DNA of 36,818 nt, taken from positions 1 to 36,818 of the forward strand of contig JAOZOH010000015.1 in NCBI GenBank assembly GCA_029933365.1, written 5' to 3'. The notes below the pieces were generated by a model that was not told the origin of the DNA, did no database searches, and saw only the letters and a list, made by a program, of their open reading frames with translations. Both the position numbers and the translations under genes were made by a program. Shown in pieces: positions 1 through 7,302 of this stretch (position 1 is its first letter; each line of letters begins with the position of its first letter). Origin of the DNA: Desulfuromusa sp. (GTDB taxonomy: Bacteria; Desulfobacterota; Desulfuromonadia; Desulfuromonadales; Geopsychrobacteraceae).

Positions 1-623
1 GCAGTTATTGGTGTCCCTGTCTATGCTGGGCGCGTTCCCAAGGACTGCCTGGAAAGAATAGTAAATTACAAGGCTGATGGCGTGCCAGCGGTTTTAGTTG
101 TTCTATACGGTAATCGTGAATTCGAAGATGCTCTCGTGGAGCTGCGGGATGTAACCATCACCCAGGGGTTCAATGTCATTGCTGCTGGTGCCTTCATCGG
201 CGAGCACTCTTACCTACCCCGGAACAACCCATTGCGGCCGGAAGACCTAACGACGATGATTTATGCCTGGCAGTAAAGTTCGGGCAAGATATCGCCGCGA
301 AAATTGAACTTAATGATTTTCACACCCCAGAGATCGACGGAAATGTTCCCTACAAAGAGCGAGTGAGGTTTGGTGGCGTCGCGCCGGAAACCGATGCCGA
401 AAGCTGTATCCTCTGTGGCCGATGTGCTGAGGTGTGTCCGGTTCGCATTATTACAGTGTCAAACTCAGTGACAACTCAAGCAGAAAACTGCATCATGTGT
501 TCTGCCTGCGTCAAGATATGTCCGGTTGAGGCTCGGTCTTTCAATCATCCCGTGATTGAAGAGAGACGAGAGTTGCTGATAAAAAATTGTTCTACACCCA
601 AACTGCCTGAAATCTTTCTCTAA
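1..623 (+). pseudogene. EFR1-type flavodoxin/ferredoxin fusion, 5'-truncated and frameshifted
   Basis: The gene is cut by the window start. Frame 1 (bases 1-213) reads a flavodoxin-like part with VPVYAGRVP and LYGNREFEDAL. Frame 3 (216-623) continues with PIAAGRPND and then a ferredoxin domain with two 4Fe-4S motifs, CILCGRCAEVCP and CIMCSACVKICP, ending at TAA 621-623. The two frames join if one base is restored at about 214, which gives HSYSTPEQPIAAGRP. Frame 1 otherwise stops at 274-276. EFR1-family proteins have a flavodoxin half followed by a bacterial ferredoxin half and are presumed cytoplasmic electron carriers; the partner is unknown. The gene is either a recent frameshift pseudogene or carries a base-call error. 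I am confident of the family and unsure whether the break is real. Confidence 0.85.
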
Positions 624-682
624 GCAGTGTAGAAAATAAGTTGTGGATTTTTTTCTGCTGATCTAGAGTTTCGAGGTAGAAG

Positions 683-1465
683 TTAACCAGCCTTCCATAC
701 TGCTGGACGCTTTTCAAGAAACGCGTCCATCCCCTCCTTTTGATCTGCTGTCGTAAAACACATCCCAAACATCTCAGCCTCATAATGGATCGCCTTGTCC
801 TGATCCATTGACATGCCCTTATTGACCGCTTCTTTAATGATACGGATAGCCGTTTGTGGCTTGGCCGCGATGGTCTGTGCCAGCTTTTGAGCATGATCGA
901 GCAGCTGATCATCAGGATAAATATGATCGACCAAACCAAGTTTCAGCGCCTGCTCAGCGCTGATCCTCTCACCCGTAAACATCAGTTCCTTGGCACGACT
1001 GATGCCAATCAAACGGGGTAACCGTTGAGTGCCACCCCAACCGGGGATAATTCCTAAATTGACTTCAGGTTGACCAAGCTTGGCCTGTTCTGCTGCCAAG
1101 CGCAAATCACAAGCCAGTGCCAGTTCGCAGCCACCCCCCAGCGCATAGCCGTTAATAGCAGCAATGACGACACAAGGTGAGTTTTCAATCCGCTGAAACA
1201 GTTCGGCAGCCATTAATGCTACGTCACGAGCCTGAATCGGAGTGAGAGTTCGCATCAAGGCGACGTCACCACCGGCTACAAAGGCTTTTTCCCCAGCGCC
1301 GGTGATAATCATCACATGAACCCCAGTTTGTTGTTCTAATTCGGCAATAGCAGAAGATAGCTCAATGATCGTGGCGGGATTAAGGGCATTCATCGCTTGA
1401 GGGCGGTTAATGGTGATTAATGCCACTTGATTGGCAATGGTGATAACCAGGTTTTTATCGCTCAT
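683..1465 (-). CDS. Enoyl-CoA hydratase/isomerase (crotonase) family protein
   Basis: A 260-residue crotonase-fold enzyme, usual length for enoyl-CoA or 3-hydroxybutyryl-CoA dehydratases, which hydrate the trans-2,3 double bond of an acyl-CoA in the cytoplasm. The oxyanion-hole segments AFVAGGD and ALGGGCE are present. Both catalytic glutamates of true hydratases are seen, E114 (GGGCE) and E134 (GQPEVNLG), which argues for hydratase rather than isomerase activity. I chose ATG at 1465 because GAAGAG lies six bases upstream; an in-frame TTG at 1471 touches that site. It lies 46 bases after the broken barrel gene and may share its transcript. A short-chain (crotonyl-CoA) substrate is likely but not shown by the sequence. 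Confidence 0.9.
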   Translation of the reverse strand: MSDKNLVITIANQVALITINRPQAMNALNPATIIELSSAIAELEQQTGVHVMIITGAGEKAFVAGGDVALMRTLTPIQARDVALMAAELFQRIENSPCVVIAAINGYALGGGCELALACDLRLAAEQAKLGQPEVNLGIIPGWGGTQRLPRLIGISRAKELMFTGERISAEQALKLGLVDHIYPDDQLLDHAQKLAQTIAAKPQTAIRIIKEAVNKGMSMDQDKAIHYEAEMFGMCFTTADQKEGMDAFLEKRPAVWKAG

Positions 1466-1511
1466 GATCAACTCTTCTGTTTAAGGGTTAGCGGTCAAAT
1501 TAAAAAATCTT

Positions 1512-2449
1512 TTATTCACCAATGACCATCTGGAGACTTAACGCGATGCCACCGTTGGTGCGGTAGTTGTCCGAAGCCGGCCAGTCGATAAAGGGCTCGA
1601 TCTCGTAGAATAGGTACGGGCGCCAGAACTGTTTTCGCAGGCGGATGCTGGTGGAATAGTTCTCTACGTCATCCTCACCATCGCTCTCGCCGCGCAAATA
1701 AAAGCCAGCAACAATCGCTCCGTTATCCGCCAGCCGATAGGTATAGGATAACCCACTACGCCATTCGATCCCTTCGGATCTATTGTCAAACTGTCCCCGA
1801 ACACTGAAACGGACCAGGCCGGGGTGGTCGAACAGATAATCGAACTCAGTCAGTAACCGGGTTCCGAGGCCATATTCACTATCGACAAATATTGCTGGTG
1901 TCAGGCGTAATTTGACCGCCCTGGTCAGGTTGTGATAGCGGCGGTGACGACCGAGAAGGTAGATATTAAATCCAGAGCGCAGCCCAAGTCGGGCCTCGAT
2001 TTTTTCTTTAACGGGGTGCGTTTGATCCAACTCAGGGCGGCACTGTAGTTGTCGGTGGAATCCACTGCTTCCTCAGGACGGCTGGCTTCTAACGGCAAAA
2101 GGTTGGAATCATCCTTATCCTCATTGGACAGTACCAGATAGAAGCGTTTTTTGAGATTGGGCAGTTTGACCTTTGCACGAACCCGGGCATAGTTGTTATT
2201 AAAACCATGTTCGCTGGCTTCCGATCCCAGGGAGATGCGTGCGCGCATGATAGCTGGTTCCTCTTCATCGCAGTGATCACCAAAAAAACTATCAAACCAG
2301 ATGGCGGTTTTCTGGGTGCGGAGCTGCATGGCTTTATGGGAACGATCAATCCAGTTGCTCTTGATAGATTCAGTCGCACCATCATCCGCCTGGGCCGGCA
2401 GGCCCGTGATGAGAAGCAGGGTCAGCAATGTCAGTGCCCGTTGCAGCAT
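1512..2449 (-). pseudogene. Putative outer-membrane beta-barrel protein, frameshifted
   Basis: The first frame (from ATG 2449) starts with a clear signal peptide ending LPAQA, then reads WFDSFFGD and charged strand-like segments up to ALSWIKRTP. The second frame (to TAA/stop at 1512) continues KEKIEARLGLRSGFN and a series of alternating strands (GLGTRLLTEFDYLF, YEIEPFIDW) typical of a barrel. Inserting one A in the run at about 2003-2010 joins the frames (PLKEKIEARLG), giving about 312 residues. I recognise the type (small exported barrel of Desulfuromonadales) but no function. The break could be a real pseudogene, a homopolymer base-call error, or transcriptional slippage in the A-rich run. 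The start has only a weak GGGAA-like ribosome site. Confidence 0.7.
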
Positions 2450-2998
2450 GCTTGGTTCCCGTCAGCGCATAGCACAAGTCATTGAATTTCCTAAACATCC
2501 CCAAAATCGCCGCTGGACCTTTTGGGTGCAGCTAAGATTTTTTGAATCGTTTATTCAATCCAAGCACTCGCACTCTTCATCTACCGCTTACTTTATATTT
2601 CAGGTTAAAGTGTAGCCTAGAAATAGCAGATGCCCATAAGGGGGAGCTGTTTTTCTTGTACTCCTGGAAGTGGCGTTGGCAATATTCAATCCCCAGGCAA
2701 CAGCTGATATACCGTCCGGAACTTGACACACATAGTCGCTAAAACAAAAGGCCCGACCGAAACCAGCCAGGACTTTTGGGGATGTAGAAAGGAATTTCTT
2801 TATGGCCCCATTGCATTACACCTGTGACTATCCCTTTGTTGTTTTGTTTTTCTCAGCTTTTGCCTTTTTTCTTGTTGTTACTACTTGAAGTTCGGGGAAC
2901 GGTGAATTCAAATTGCAAGTACACCACGAGCTATAGGTCAGAACACTTCATGAGGTGTCCCCAGAACATACATTGTGACAGCTGTTTCCTTGTTTTGA
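2450..2998. other. Gene-poor intergenic stretch (549 bases)
   Basis: No convincing gene is seen on either strand. The plus-strand reading frames here lack ribosome sites and protein-like composition. It is the upstream region of the minus-strand barrel gene and the downstream region of the DUF1456 gene. A weak hairpin at about 2744-2780 (AAAAG paired with CTTTT around an interrupted stem), read on the minus strand and followed by TTTT, could terminate the DUF6172-DUF1456 transcript. A second imperfect palindrome lies at about 2945-2960. Neither is strong. Confidence 0.5.
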
Positions 2999-3499
2999 CT
3001 ATTGCTTCCCTGGAATCTCCACAGAATTTGGCTCCGAAGTATCGGCACGATATTTAAGCTGTACACCTTTTAGAAAATTACGAAAGATTTGGTCATTGCA
3101 GACACGGTAGTGTTTATGCCCTGATCGCCGAAAAAACGCACTGAGTTCGTGTTTGCTTATCTGCACATCAGCTAGAGCCATAATCTCCAAGATCTCTTCA
3201 GCTTGCAGATTTAATGCAATTTTCAATTTTCTGAAGATGATATTGTTATTCAAATGCTGCTCTGGTTCGGGTTGTGGCCCATTGCTTTTGCCACGTTTGT
3301 CGTTAATTAAACCATTTAGGAAAACTGCCAGTTGCGTGTCGCTGCATTCCTGGTAGGCGGGATCATCATCTTTTTTTAACCAATCGCTGATCTGCTCCCG
3401 CGTGACCTGATGACCCGCCAAGTTAAACAGGGCCATCATTTTTGAATCGCCAAAATCGAAAATAAAGCGGATACGGCGTAAGACATCATTATTGGTCAC
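2999..3499 (-). CDS. DUF1456 (YehS-like) protein
   Basis: A 166-residue protein with the duplicated DUF1456 unit. The first repeat starts NNDVLRRIRFIFDFGD and the second NNNIIFRKLKIALNL. Each is followed by a short helix set with a conserved aspartate/histidine pattern (QISDWLKKDDD; ISKHELSAFFRR). The family is widespread in Proteobacteria and has no settled biochemical role. It overlaps the upstream DUF6172 gene by 11 bases, so the two are probably translated together. It ends in TAG, which shows amber is an ordinary stop in this genome. Confidence 0.88.
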   Translation of the reverse strand: MTNNDVLRRIRFIFDFGDSKMMALFNLAGHQVTREQISDWLKKDDDPAYQECSDTQLAVFLNGLINDKRGKSNGPQPEPEQHLNNNIIFRKLKIALNLQAEEILEIMALADVQISKHELSAFFRRSGHKHYRVCNDQIFRNFLKGVQLKYRADTSEPNSVEIPGKQ

Positions 3500-3803
3500 T
3501 GGTTTGCTCCTCTTCTTTCGGTTTTTTACTTCGATACCCCGGTTTGACCAGAATTTCTAGATAAAAGGATTCGAGCTGTTTTGATTCGGCCAGAGAGATG
3601 GATTTATTAATGGCAGACAGATGAATAACGTCACTACTTGCTTCATCAACACCGAAACGGCAGTCAAAATCCCAAAAATCTACGTCGAGGGGTAAAGTCT
3701 TTCTACGTTCTCTTCTAATATATTTTTTAACTTCATATTTAATGGCCTCAACAAGCCTTGGAACTTTGATCTTTGGGTGGGTCATTTTAAACGTTTTTTT
3801 CAT
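3489..3803 (-). CDS. DUF6172 family protein
   Basis: A 104-residue basic cytoplasmic protein starting MKKTFKMTHPKIK. It carries the conserved family features KVPRLVEAIKYEVKKY, RRERRK and VDFWDFDCRFG, and a C-terminal segment SFYLEILVKPGYRSKK. No signal peptide or membrane segment is seen. No function is known to me. It is the first gene of a two-gene unit with DUF1456 and has a good promoter about 90 bases upstream. Confidence 0.82.
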   Translation of the reverse strand: MKKTFKMTHPKIKVPRLVEAIKYEVKKYIRRERRKTLPLDVDFWDFDCRFGVDEASSDVIHLSAINKSISLAESKQLESFYLEILVKPGYRSKKPKEEEQTSDQ

Positions 3804-3892
3804 AGCGATTCCAAAAGGGATGAGAAGGGTTAAAAGAGGGTCAGAGAAGTCTCCGTTTGGCTTTTTTCAACATCAACGACAGACCTGACCTC

Positions 3893-3921
3893 ATTTAATT
3901 CCTTTTCTTTGAGCCTGTCAA
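3893..3921 (-). promoter_or_regulatory. Predicted sigma-70 promoter of the DUF6172-DUF1456 unit
   Basis: On the minus strand, TTGACA (3916-3921) is followed after 17 bases by TTAAAT (3893-3898). It lies about 90 bases upstream of the DUF6172 start at 3803. The -35 box is perfect; the -10 box is moderate. Confidence 0.5.
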
Positions 3922-3947
3922 CCAACCCAATCGGCATTATTGGTCAA

Positions 3948-4691
3948 TCAAAGTAAAATCGCATCCGACAAAGCTTTCAGAACCTCGCTGGCCTTACCGT
4001 GCAGGAATATATCGGTAATGGTATCCGTGTAATTGGACGGGTGCAGGTTGACCTCAATGATCAGCGTGCCGTTCTTATGGGCTTCGATGGGCAACATGGA
4101 AGCGGGCATAATTTCACCCGTTGTACCAACGACCAACCAGACATCTGCCAATTGTGTCTCTTCCAGGGAGCGTTGATAGGCCTGAGGCGGGATGCCCTCG
4201 CCAAAAAAGATAAAATCCGGCTTGAGCAATCCGCCGCAGTCGGGACAACTTGGTGGCATACTGGAAAACAACTCAGGTTGAAATTTCAAAGATTGCTGAC
4301 AGGAGAGGCAGGTCAGGCGGCGGCTGGTGCCGTGAAATTCGATCACATCCTGACTGCCGGCTTCCTGATGCAGATTGTCAATATTTTGGGTGATTACGCC
4401 GTGCAGAATTTCGGCTGACTCCAGTCGTGACAAAGCTTCATGACCCGGATTGGGCTGGGCTGCGCCAAAGAAGTCATAGAATATTTCTTTGATGACCTGC
4501 CAGGACTCATCCGGATAACGCTGAAAATACGACAAATCCAAGACCTGAGGGTCATAGCGGCTCCAAAGACCATCTGGCCCGCGAAAAGAGGGAATCCCGC
4601 TTTCGACAGAGATACCCGCACCGGTAAACGCAATCATGCGCCGGGCATCTTTGATTTTTTGAGCAGCTTGGCCTATGAGTGCTTCGTCCAT
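3948..4691 (-). CDS. cobB: NAD-dependent protein deacylase, SIR2 family
   Basis: A 247-residue sirtuin, the usual length for bacterial CobB. It removes acetyl or other acyl groups from lysines using NAD+, releasing nicotinamide and O-acyl-ADP-ribose. Visible motifs in order are the NAD-binding GAGIS (residues 24-28), SFRGPDGLW, TQNIDNLH, the catalytic histidine in EFHGT, two zinc pairs (CLSC and CPDC), and FFGEGIP and VVGTTG of the Rossmann part. The zinc site is intact, so it should fold and act. The ribosome site AGAGGT lies five bases before ATG. It follows the selenoprotein gene by only 11 bases, suggesting one transcript. Confidence 0.93.
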   Translation of the reverse strand: MDEALIGQAAQKIKDARRMIAFTGAGISVESGIPSFRGPDGLWSRYDPQVLDLSYFQRYPDESWQVIKEIFYDFFGAAQPNPGHEALSRLESAEILHGVITQNIDNLHQEAGSQDVIEFHGTSRRLTCLSCQQSLKFQPELFSSMPPSCPDCGGLLKPDFIFFGEGIPPQAYQRSLEETQLADVWLVVGTTGEIMPASMLPIEAHKNGTLIIEVNLHPSNYTDTITDIFLHGKASEVLKALSDAILL

Positions 4692-4702
4692 GCTTGACCT
4701 CT

Positions 4703-5053
4703 TTACTTTTCTTTATCTTTAACCCAATCGGCATAAAGATCTGGATTAAAGCCGACAACATACTCATCCTTAACCCGGTAAGTCGGGGCACGCAAGTTGC
4801 CGCTGGGTCCTATAACCTGCTTTAAGATGGCATCTTTATCAGCTGCAACAGATTCAAACCGCTGATTTTTCTTACCTTTGGCAACGGCAATAGACTCAGC
4901 CCCCTGTAGCAACGCCCAAGCCTGTGTTTCATCAATTCGTATTTTCCGCGCATCCACAACCTCTTTTACTGTCGCCTGTACCTACTCAAGAAACTCTTGA
5001 GCTTTTTTACAGGATATTCAACCTTTACGCAGATATGCCCAATCGATGTTCAA
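4703..5053 (-). CDS. ArsC/thioredoxin-like selenoprotein with Sec12 (UGA) and an in-frame amber at codon 24
   Basis: The annotated-looking short frame (GTG at 4957) is only the C-terminal two thirds. Reading upstream in the same frame gives a TTG start at 5053, six bases after GGAG, then NIDWAYLRKG, UGA (5018-5020), ISCKKAQEFLE, TAG (4982-4984), VQATVKEVVDARK and onward to GNLRAPTYRV and VVGFNPDLY, in all 116 codons. The UGA sits where a redox cysteine is expected, giving a UxxC motif, and is followed by a good SECIS hairpin. From memory this matches the ArsC-family (seleno)proteins of Desulfuromonadales; the reaction is unknown, probably thiol redox. The amber would truncate it after 23 residues, so the gene is either recently inactivated, miscalled at one base, or read through. 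It lies between the barrel gene and cobB. Confidence 0.8.
4975..5013 (-). promoter_or_regulatory. Bacterial SECIS element
   Basis: Immediately after the UGA (5018-5020), the minus strand holds nested perfect stems: an outer CCTGTA (5008-5013) with TACAGG (4975-4980), and an inner CTCAAG (4996-5001) with CTTGAG (4985-4990). The inner stem closes a five-base AGUUU loop. The loop begins 22 bases after the UGA and has G at its second position, followed by U. These features fit the known rules for bacterial SECIS hairpins recognised by SelB. The amber triplet falls in the internal loop on the 3' side. Confidence 0.78.
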
Positions 5054-5089
5054 TCTGATCTCCTATGTTTCAGAAATTTCAAGTTTCAT

Positions 5090-6442
5090 TCAAAAATACC
5101 AGCGCAGTAACAGCCCGCCACTATCTCCTGTCGAACCAAATTCACTACGAATAACTGGCAACTGCGTTAGCGGATGGAGTTGTGATTTCTTGCCCATGGT
5201 TATGGCCCAGAATAGATCAAGCTGCAGGTTATCAGCTAGCGATATGACCAATTGTGGTCGAATCAAACTGGAGTGATCCTCAATATTATAAATCAGCAGC
5301 CCGTTTGCTGTAACCAACGGATGAAATTGATATGAGGGGCCCAATAACAGATAGTGACGTGCCAGTAAAAAGCTGAGTCCCTCTGTTATGGGTGCAGAAG
5401 TGGCGACCAGGGGATATTCATTCGGATTGTCGCTGCCGATGCCATTGAACAGATATTCACCGAGCAATACCAGGCCATTGTCAAAACGGTACCACCCTTC
5501 CACAGCGGCAATCCCAAAATCATCATAGAGATCTCCCTGCGGTTGCCCCACCTCCTTCCCCTGGTACCAGCTAAGCTCTGCTTTAAGGCCGAGCTTCCCA
5601 AGTTCTCCTGCCAGACCGACACCCACCATTGAGCGCCCCCGTAAGCGCCCCCCAATAGCCAGAAAATCAACACTCTTGAAGTTCTCGCCCAAGGTCAACA
5701 GATAGCTGTTGTCTTTTTTTTCAGCCCCAAACACAGCAATTCCACCAACCTGTCCGGCCATCCCGAAATAGCGAGTCATTCTGATGGCATCAACTCCGGG
5801 ACGGACATCAATATCAATTGCGTCAGGGGGAAAAGGAGCAATGATATCGAGGGGTGAAAACAAGCTAATACGACCGAACCCGATAGCCTGCCGACCGAGT
5901 GCCCAGTTAAAACCACCAGATTCTCCATGAATATTGAGCCGATCAACCTGCAACTGACCACTGAACCGATCACCTTCATTCCAGTTTTTCTGCAAATCAA
6001 AACGGCGATTCACCGAATCGTCTGCTAACGCTACAACTCCCGTGCGACTCACCCAGAGAAATTGGTGATCCAAAGAAAATTCGAGATCAAAACGCGGAGT
6101 CAGCTGCCCGGTCAAATCAAGTCGAATCCGATCAGAAGACAACACTCCATCCTGATCTGGATGAGGAAAGTTTTCGATATAAAGATTGAAGGATTTCAGT
6201 GAGCCGTGAATGGAAACATCATCGAGAGTTTTTGCTCCCGAAAAAGTCGGTATAAAAATGATTCCAAGGACAATAATAATCAGCAGAATGGTCTTGTACT
6301 GCCCACGGAAAGGGTGACTGTCGCCCGGATGGCGACAGTCAAGCCCCAGGGATGGGTGAAATGCGTCCCTTGAAGTGGGCAGTACAAGACCATCAGAAAC
6401 GCTGCTACATAGACACATAAAAAACAAACAGAACCGTTTCAC
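5090..6442 (-). CDS. Outer-membrane beta-barrel protein of a Lol-like export operon
   Basis: A 450-residue exported protein. From about residue 70 it is a run of alternating strands (LRLDLTGQ-like, FDLEFSLDHQF, LNWALGRQAIGFGR-like) ending LLLRWYF, with the C-terminal aromatic typical of proteins inserted by the Bam complex. It may be a porin or a receptor for the cargo of the upstream ABC system. ATG 6442 overlaps the ATPase stop as ATGA. The N-terminus is odd. A first hydrophobic run ([12 protein letters not shown]) is followed by about 36 residues encoded by a palindromic element, then a second signal-like run (ILLIIIVLGIIF, ending SGA). Which run serves as export signal is unclear. No close family assignment. 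Confidence 0.75.
   Translation of the reverse strand: MKRFCLFFMCLCSSVSDGLVLPTSRDAFHPSLGLDCRHPGDSHPFRGQYKTILLIIIVLGIIFIPTFSGAKTLDDVSIHGSLKSFNLYIENFPHPDQDGVLSSDRIRLDLTGQLTPRFDLEFSLDHQFLWVSRTGVVALADDSVNRRFDLQKNWNEGDRFSGQLQVDRLNIHGESGGFNWALGRQAIGFGRISLFSPLDIIAPFPPDAIDIDVRPGVDAIRMTRYFGMAGQVGGIAVFGAEKKDNSYLLTLGENFKSVDFLAIGGRLRGRSMVGVGLAGELGKLGLKAELSWYQGKEVGQPQGDLYDDFGIAAVEGWYRFDNGLVLLGEYLFNGIGSDNPNEYPLVATSAPITEGLSFLLARHYLLLGPSYQFHPLVTANGLLIYNIEDHSSLIRPQLVISLADNLQLDLFWAITMGKKSQLHPLTQLPVIRSEFGSTGDSGGLLLRWYF
6288..6393. repeat. 106-bp palindromic (MITE/REP-like) element inside the barrel gene
   Basis: The ends are perfect 19-bp inverted repeats (6288-6306 and 6375-6393, beginning ATGGTCTTGTACTGCCCAC). 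After a three-base mismatch the pairing resumes for five more bases. Inside is a second perfect hairpin: GACTGTCGCC (6316-6325), loop CGGAT, GGCGACAGTC (6331-6340). Both sides are flanked by CAGA (6284-6287 and 6394-6397), a possible 4-bp target duplication. The element encodes no enzyme, so any movement would need a transposase from elsewhere. It is translated as part of the barrel N-terminus. Confidence 0.85.
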
Positions 6443-7116
6443 TGATCCGACTCCAGATGGCCATCCTGTAAACGTACCACCCGCTTGGCATGGGAGATCA
6501 CCAGCGGATCGTGAGAACTGAAAATAAAGGTTGCACCTTGCTCTTCATTCAGCCGCTGCATCAGTGCCAGCAATTCTTCACTGGCGTGAGAATCGAGACT
6601 GGCGGTCGGTTCATCGGCCAGAATCACCGCCGGTTCCGAAGCCATAGCCCGGGCAATGGCAACCCGCTGTTGCTGGCCGCCCGAAAGATCAGAAGGTTTG
6701 CGATTCTCCAGCCCATCCAACCCTAATTCAGAAAAAAGCTGCAAGACCCTCTGACGGCGTTGTTTTTTACCAACTCGCTGCAACATCAAGGTAAATTCAG
6801 CATTTTCAGCAGCAGTTAACACCGGAATCAAATTATAGGCCTGAAATATGAATCCAATTTTTCGCAAACGCAATTCAGACAGGGTTTTTTGATCGTTATC
6901 ACTGACTTCCTGGCCAGCCAGCCAGATTTCCCCACTGGTTGGCTGATCAAGGCAGCCGATTAGGTTGAGTAACGTAGTCTTACCACTCCCGGAAGGGCCG
7001 GCCAAGACACTGAATTCCCCTGCTTCAATTGACAGAGAAAAATTATCAACAGCAACCACTTCCTGACTGCCGAGGAGATATATTTTTGTGACTGCTTTTA
7101 ATTCTATCAATGCCAT
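6439..7116 (-). CDS. LolD/MacB-type ABC transporter ATP-binding protein
   Basis: A 225-residue cytoplasmic ATPase of the LolD/MacB/FtsE class that powers MacB-fold permeases. It has Walker [10 protein letters not shown] (from about residue 40), a Q-loop around [10 protein letters not shown], the signature LSGGQQQR, Walker [13 protein letters not shown] and the switch histidine in SSHDP, so it should be active. The [13 protein letters not shown] and [15 protein letters not shown] segments are typical of LolD. It follows the permease at 7303 after a 186-base spacer holding an inverted repeat and overlaps the barrel gene by ATGA. The substrate is inferred, from the LolA-like and permease partners, to be a lipoprotein or another lipid-linked cargo. 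Confidence 0.9.
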   Translation of the reverse strand: MALIELKAVTKIYLLGSQEVVAVDNFSLSIEAGEFSVLAGPSGSGKTTLLNLIGCLDQPTSGEIWLAGQEVSDNDQKTLSELRLRKIGFIFQAYNLIPVLTAAENAEFTLMLQRVGKKQRRQRVLQLFSELGLDGLENRKPSDLSGGQQQRVAIARAMASEPAVILADEPTASLDSHASEELLALMQRLNEEQGATFIFSSHDPLVISHAKRVVRLQDGHLESDQ

Positions 7117-7189
7117 ATCGCTTCAGACTCCAAATCAAATCATCAGAGCTAACGGTTCTATAACCCAAAAAAATTCTAAAATACCAGCC

Positions 7190-7265
7190 ACCAAGACACC
7201 AAGCACTCCAAGAGAATCAAAACCTTTAGGAATATAGTTTGTCTTAGTGCTCTTGGTGTCTTGGT
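7190..7265. repeat. Inverted repeat between permease and ATPase genes
   Basis: ACCAAGACACCAAG (7190-7203) pairs perfectly with CTTGGTGTCTTGGT (7252-7265). CACT (7204-7207) also pairs with AGTG (7246-7249), leaving a two-base bulge. The loop is 38 bases. The CACCAAGACACCAAG core resembles a dispersed repeat common in delta-proteobacterial genomes. It has no T-run, so it is not a clear terminator; in the transcript it could form a processing or stability hairpin. Confidence 0.75.
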
Positions 7266-7302
7266 AGTAATCAGCCTTTGTTTTAGTTATAGTTTCAAAC
7301 TT

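Noticed and set aside
2824..3057. Plus-strand reading frame of 77 codons
   Set aside because: No ribosome site, no recognisable composition or motif, and its end runs into the DUF1456 gene on the other strand.
4703..4957. A complete small gene starting at GTG 4957
   Set aside because: The family-like sequence clearly continues upstream through TAG and UGA to a TTG start with a good ribosome site; a GTG start would remove the redox motif.
4982..4984. Pyrrolysine at the amber codon
   Set aside because: TAG is also the normal stop of at least two other genes here (2999 and 24755), and no pylT/pylS is visible; kept only as a remote option in the findings.
6288..6393. Integron attC site
   Set aside because: The palindrome lacks the GTTRRRY/RYYYAAC core ends, and no integrase or cassette array is present.
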